DNA from: Sipunculus nudus
Lineage: Eukaryota; Annelida; Sipuncula; Golfingiida; Sipunculidae
Reading direction: 5' to 3'
DNA length: 64,000 nt
Assembly (NCBI GenBank): GCA_026874595.1
Contig: CM049309.1
Span: 95,316,723-95,380,722, forward strand
The translations under genes and the position numbers were made by a program. Under the pieces are notes generated by a model. The model worked only from the letters and a program-made list of their open reading frames with translations. It was not told the DNA's origin and did no database searches. Shown here in pieces: positions 60,411 to 64,000 of this stretch. Every line of letters begins with the position of its first letter. Positions within the stretch are counted from its first letter, which is position 1.

Positions 60411-60954
60411 AAAAAGGTCAGTGACTGCTGTAAGTGACTAGCTGGGCTAATTAGTTTACCAGAGCACCACAAAACCCTTCCACCAAGGATCTGGTTTCAC
60501 ACTATGATGAAAAAAGGTCAGTGACTGCTGTAAGTGACAAGCTGGGCTAATTTGTTTACCTGAGCACCACAAAACCCTTCCACCAAGGATCTGGTTTCAC
60601 ACTATGATCAAAAAAGGTCAGTGACTGCTGTAAGTGACTAGCTGGGCTAATTAGTTTACCAGAGCACCACAAAACCCTTCCACCAAGGATCTGGTTTCAC
60701 ACTATGATGAAAAAAGTCAATGACTGCTGTAAGTGACTAGCTGGGCTAATTAGTTTACCGGAGCACCACAAAACCCTTCCACCAAGGATCTGGTTTCACA
60801 CTATGATGAAAAAAGATCAGTGACTGCTGTAAGTGACAAGCTGGGCTAATTAGTTTACCTGAGCACCACAAAACCCTTCCACCAAGGATCTGGTTTCACA
60901 CTATGATGAAAAAAGGTCAGTGACTGCTGTAAGTGACTAGCTGGGCTAATTAGT

Positions 60955-61950
60955 TTACCAGAGCACCACAAAACCCTTCCACCAAGGATCTGGTTTCACA
61001 CTATGATGAAAAAAGTCAATGACTGCTGTAAGTGACAAGCTGGGATAATTAGTTTACCTGAGCACCACAAAACCCTTCCACCAAGGATCTGGTTTCACAC
61101 TATGATGAAAATAGGTCAGTGACTGCTGTAAGTGACAAGCTGGGCTAATTAGTTTACCTGAGCACCACAAAACCCTTCCACCAAGATCTGGTTTCGCACT
61201 ATTATGAAAAAAGGTCTGTGACTGCTGTAAGTGACTAGCTGGGCTAATTAGTTTACCAGAGCACCACAAAACCCTTCCACCAAGGATCTGGTTTCACACT
61301 ATGATGAACAAAGGTCAGTGACTGCTGTAAGTGACTAGCTGGGCTAATTAGTTTACCAGAGCACCACAAAACCCTTCCACCAAGGATCTGGTTTCACACT
61401 ATGATGAAAAAAGTCAATGACTGCTGTAAGTGACAAGCTGGGATAATTAGTTTACCTGAGCACCACAAAACCCTTCCACCAAGGATCTGGTTTCACACTA
61501 TGATGAAAATAGGTCAGTGACTGCTGTAAGTGACAAGCTGGGCTAATTAGTTTACCTGAGCACCACAAAACCCTTCCACCAAGATCTGGTTTCGCACTAT
61601 GATGAAAAAAGGTCTGTGACTGCTGTAAGTGACTAGCTGGGCTAATTAGTTTACCAGAGCACCACAAAACCCTTCCACCAAGGATCTGGTTTCACACTAT
61701 GATGAAAAAAGTCAATGACTGCTGTAAGTGACAAGCTGGGATAATTAGTTTACCTGAGCACCACAAAACCCTTCCACCAAGGATCTGGTTTCACACTATG
61801 ATGAAAATAGGTCAGTGACTGCTGTAAGTGACAAGCTGGGCTAATTAGTTTACCTGAGCACCACAAAACCCTTCCACCAAGATCTGGTTTCGCACTATGA
61901 TGAAAAAAGGTCTGTGACTGCTGTAAGTGACTAGCTGGGCTAATTAGTTT
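60955..61950. repeat. About 298-bp trimer repeats within the satellite
   Basis: Three monomers in fixed order (AAGCTGGGATAATTAG, then GAAAATAGGTCAG, then CCAAGATCTGGTTTCGC with GGTCTGTGAC) form a trimer seen near 61030, 61430 and 61730. The spacing is 398 then 298 bp because one extra monomer lies between the first two. Confidence 0.88.
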
Positions 61951-64000
61951 ACGTGTGCACCACAAAACCCTTCCACCAAGGATCTGGTTTCACACTATGA
62001 TGAAAAAAAGGTCAGTGACTGCTGTTAGTGACTAGCTGGGCTAATTAGTTTACCTGAGCACCACAAAACCCTTCTCCCAAGGATCTTGTTTCACACTATG
62101 ATGAAAAAAAGGTCAGTGACTGCTGTAAGTGACTAGCTGGGCTAATTAGTTTACCAGAGCACCACAAAACCCTTCCACCAAGGATCTGGTTTCACACTAT
62201 GATGAAAAAAGGTCAGTGACTGCTGTAAGTGACTAGCTGGGCTAATTAGTTTAAATGAGCACCACAAAACCCTTCCACCAAGAATATGGTTTCACACTAT
62301 GATGAAAAAAGGTCAATGACTGCTGTAAGTGACTAGCTGGGCTAATTAGTTTACCAGAGCACCACAAAACCCTTCCACCAAGAATATGGTTTCACACTAT
62401 GATGAAAAAAGGTCAGTGACTGCTGTAAGTGACTAACTGGGCTAATTAGTTTACCAGAGCACAACAAAACACTTCCACCAAGAATCTGGTTTCACACTAT
62501 GATGAAAAAAGGTCACTGACTGCTGTAAGTGACTAGCTGGGCTAATTAGTTTACCTGAGCACCACAAAACCCTTCCACCAAGGATCTGGTTTCACACTAT
62601 GATGAAAAAAGGTCAGTGACTGCTGTAAGTGACTAGCTGGGCTAATTAGTTTACCTGAGCACCACAAATCCCTTCCACCAAGGATCTGGTTTCACACTAT
62701 GATGAAAAAAGGTCAGTGACTGCTGTAAGTGACAAGCTGGGCTAATTTGTTTACCTGAGCACCACAAAACCCTTCCACCAAGGATCTGGTTTCACACTAT
62801 GATCAAAAAAGGTCAGTGACTGCTGTAAGTGACTAGCTGGGCTAATTAGTTTACCAGAGCACCACAAAACCCTTCCACCAAGGATCTGGTTTCACACCAT
62901 GATGAAAAAAGTCAATGACTGCTGTAAGTGACTAGCTGGGCTAATTAGTTTACCGGAGCACCACAAAACCCTTCCACCAAGGATCTGGTTTCACACTATG
63001 ATGAAAAAAGATCAGTGACTGCTGTAAGTGACAAGCTGGGCTAATTAGTTTACCTGAGCACCACAAAACCCTTCCACCAAGGATCTGGTTTCACACTATG
63101 ATGAAAAAAGGTCAGTGACTGCTGTAAGTGACTAGCTGGGCTAATTAGTTTACCTGAGCACCACAAAACCCTTCCACCAAGGATCTGGTTTCGCACTATG
63201 ATAAAAAAAGGTCAGTGACTGCTGTAAGTGACTAGCTGGGCTAATTAGTTTACCTGAGCACCACAAAACCCTTCCACCAAGGATCTGGTTTCACACTATG
63301 ATGAAAAAAGTCAATGACTGCTGTAAGTGACTAGCTGGGCTAATTAGTTTACCTGAGCACCACAAAACCCTTCCAGCAAGAATATGGTTTCGCACTATGA
63401 TGAAAAAAAGGTCAGTGACTGCTGTAAGTGACAAGCTGGGCTAATTAGTTTACCAGAGCACCACAAAACCCTTCCACCAAAAATCTGGTTTCACACTATG
63501 ATGAAAAAAGTCAATGACTGCTGTAAGTGACTAGCGGGGCTAATTAATTTACCTGAGAACCACAAAACCCTTCCACCTAGGATCTGGTTTCACACTATGA
63601 TGAAAAAAGGTCAGTGACTGCTGTAAGTGACAAGCTGGGCTAATTAGTTTACCTGAGCACCACAAAACCCTTCCACCAAGGATCTGGTTTCACACTATGA
63701 TGAAAAAAGGTCAGTGACTGCTGTAAGTGACTAGCTGGGCTAATTAGTTTACTAGATTACCACAAAACCCTTCCACCAAGGATCTGGTTTCACACTGATG
63801 AAAAAAGTCAATGACTGCTGTAAGTGACAAGCTGGGCTAATTAGTTTACCTGAGCACCACAAAACCCTTCCACCAAGGATCTGGTTTCACACTATGATTA
63901 AAAAAGGTCAGTGGCTGCTTTAAGTGACTAGCTGGGCTAATTAGTTTACCTGAGCACCACGAAACCCTTCCACCAAGGATCTGGTTTCACACTATTATGC
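61600..64000. repeat. 3,590-bp higher-order repeat, second copy (cut by window)
   Basis: Second copy of 58010-60410; it reaches the window end still in register. Confidence 0.93.

Larger units (their letters stand above)
56696..64000. repeat. 100-bp satellite, array 2 (about 73 copies, open end)
   Basis: Continues the unit of array 1 to the end of the window, so its full length is unknown. Monomers to about 57550 are mostly AGAATATGG/TTTCGCAC type; beyond that AGGATCTGG/TTTCACAC predominates. Single-base length changes (98-101 bp) occur around the A-run. Minus-strand frames of about 71-84 codons are artefacts of stop spacing in tandem units. Confidence 0.97.

Noticed and set aside
61054-61965. 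Family of 71-codon minus-strand genes at 58160, 61054, 61452 and 61750
   Set aside because: Repeated frames of the 100-bp satellite trimer; length is set by stop spacing.

Overview
This window looks like AT-rich, gene-poor nuclear DNA from an animal, most likely a marine invertebrate and perhaps a mollusc. That placement is inferred from the mix of non-LTR retrotransposons, small TIR elements, poly-C/poly-G tracts, (TA)n runs and very large minisatellites; no gene here fixes the species. There is no bacterial-style operon, CRISPR array, rRNA gene or intact protein-coding gene. Almost every long open frame lies inside a tandem repeat and is a by-product of repeat arithmetic, not a gene.

Layout. 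0.3-1.7 kb: 36-bp minisatellite with a 72-bp two-unit form at its left edge. 1.9-2.5 kb: minus-strand fragment of a dead LINE reverse transcriptase. 3-9.4 kb: mostly unique AT-rich DNA with small repeats and one weak exon candidate (7.7 kb). 9.96-10.95 kb: almost perfectly homogeneous 32-bp array, followed directly by a promoter-like stretch (CRE-like site, perfect TATA box) and a candidate first exon at 11.1 kb. 11.7-12.4 kb: old, degenerate 32-bp-type array. About 12.5-15.4 kb: a broken LINE with endonuclease and reverse transcriptase remnants. 16.5-18.9 kb: a second, different LINE (ORF1 plus endonuclease) interrupted by a 202-bp MITE-like element. 19.15-19.8 kb: 38-bp array with a decayed relative at 15.7 kb. 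20.2-20.4 kb: E-box plus possible first exon. 22.86-23.47 kb: 617-bp TIR element with TA target duplication.

24.0-48.2 kb is one continuous 24-kb array built from a 14-bp monomer with a perfect 8-bp palindrome, punctuated by a 31-bp variant unit. It carries nested higher-order duplications (about 3.2 kb x2, 1.1 kb x2.7, about 4.97 kb x2). 50.25-51.2 kb is a 23-bp array. 51.73 kb holds a 41-bp candidate micro-exon with strong splice sites. 52.1-52.8 kb is a GC-rich foldback TIR element. A 2,524-bp segment (52.5-55.03 kb) is tandemly duplicated, and each copy ends in a 100-bp satellite; the second array runs to the end of the window and itself contains a 3.59-kb higher-order duplication.

How the parts may relate. 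The exon candidates at 11.1 or 20.3 kb and at 51.7 kb are phase-compatible, so one reading is a single plus-strand gene with a 30-40 kb intron filled by satellites and dead transposons. This is a hypothesis only. The firmest content is the repeat architecture: at least seven unrelated minisatellite families within 64 kb, several showing homogeneous centres, degenerate edges and very recent kilobase-scale duplication.
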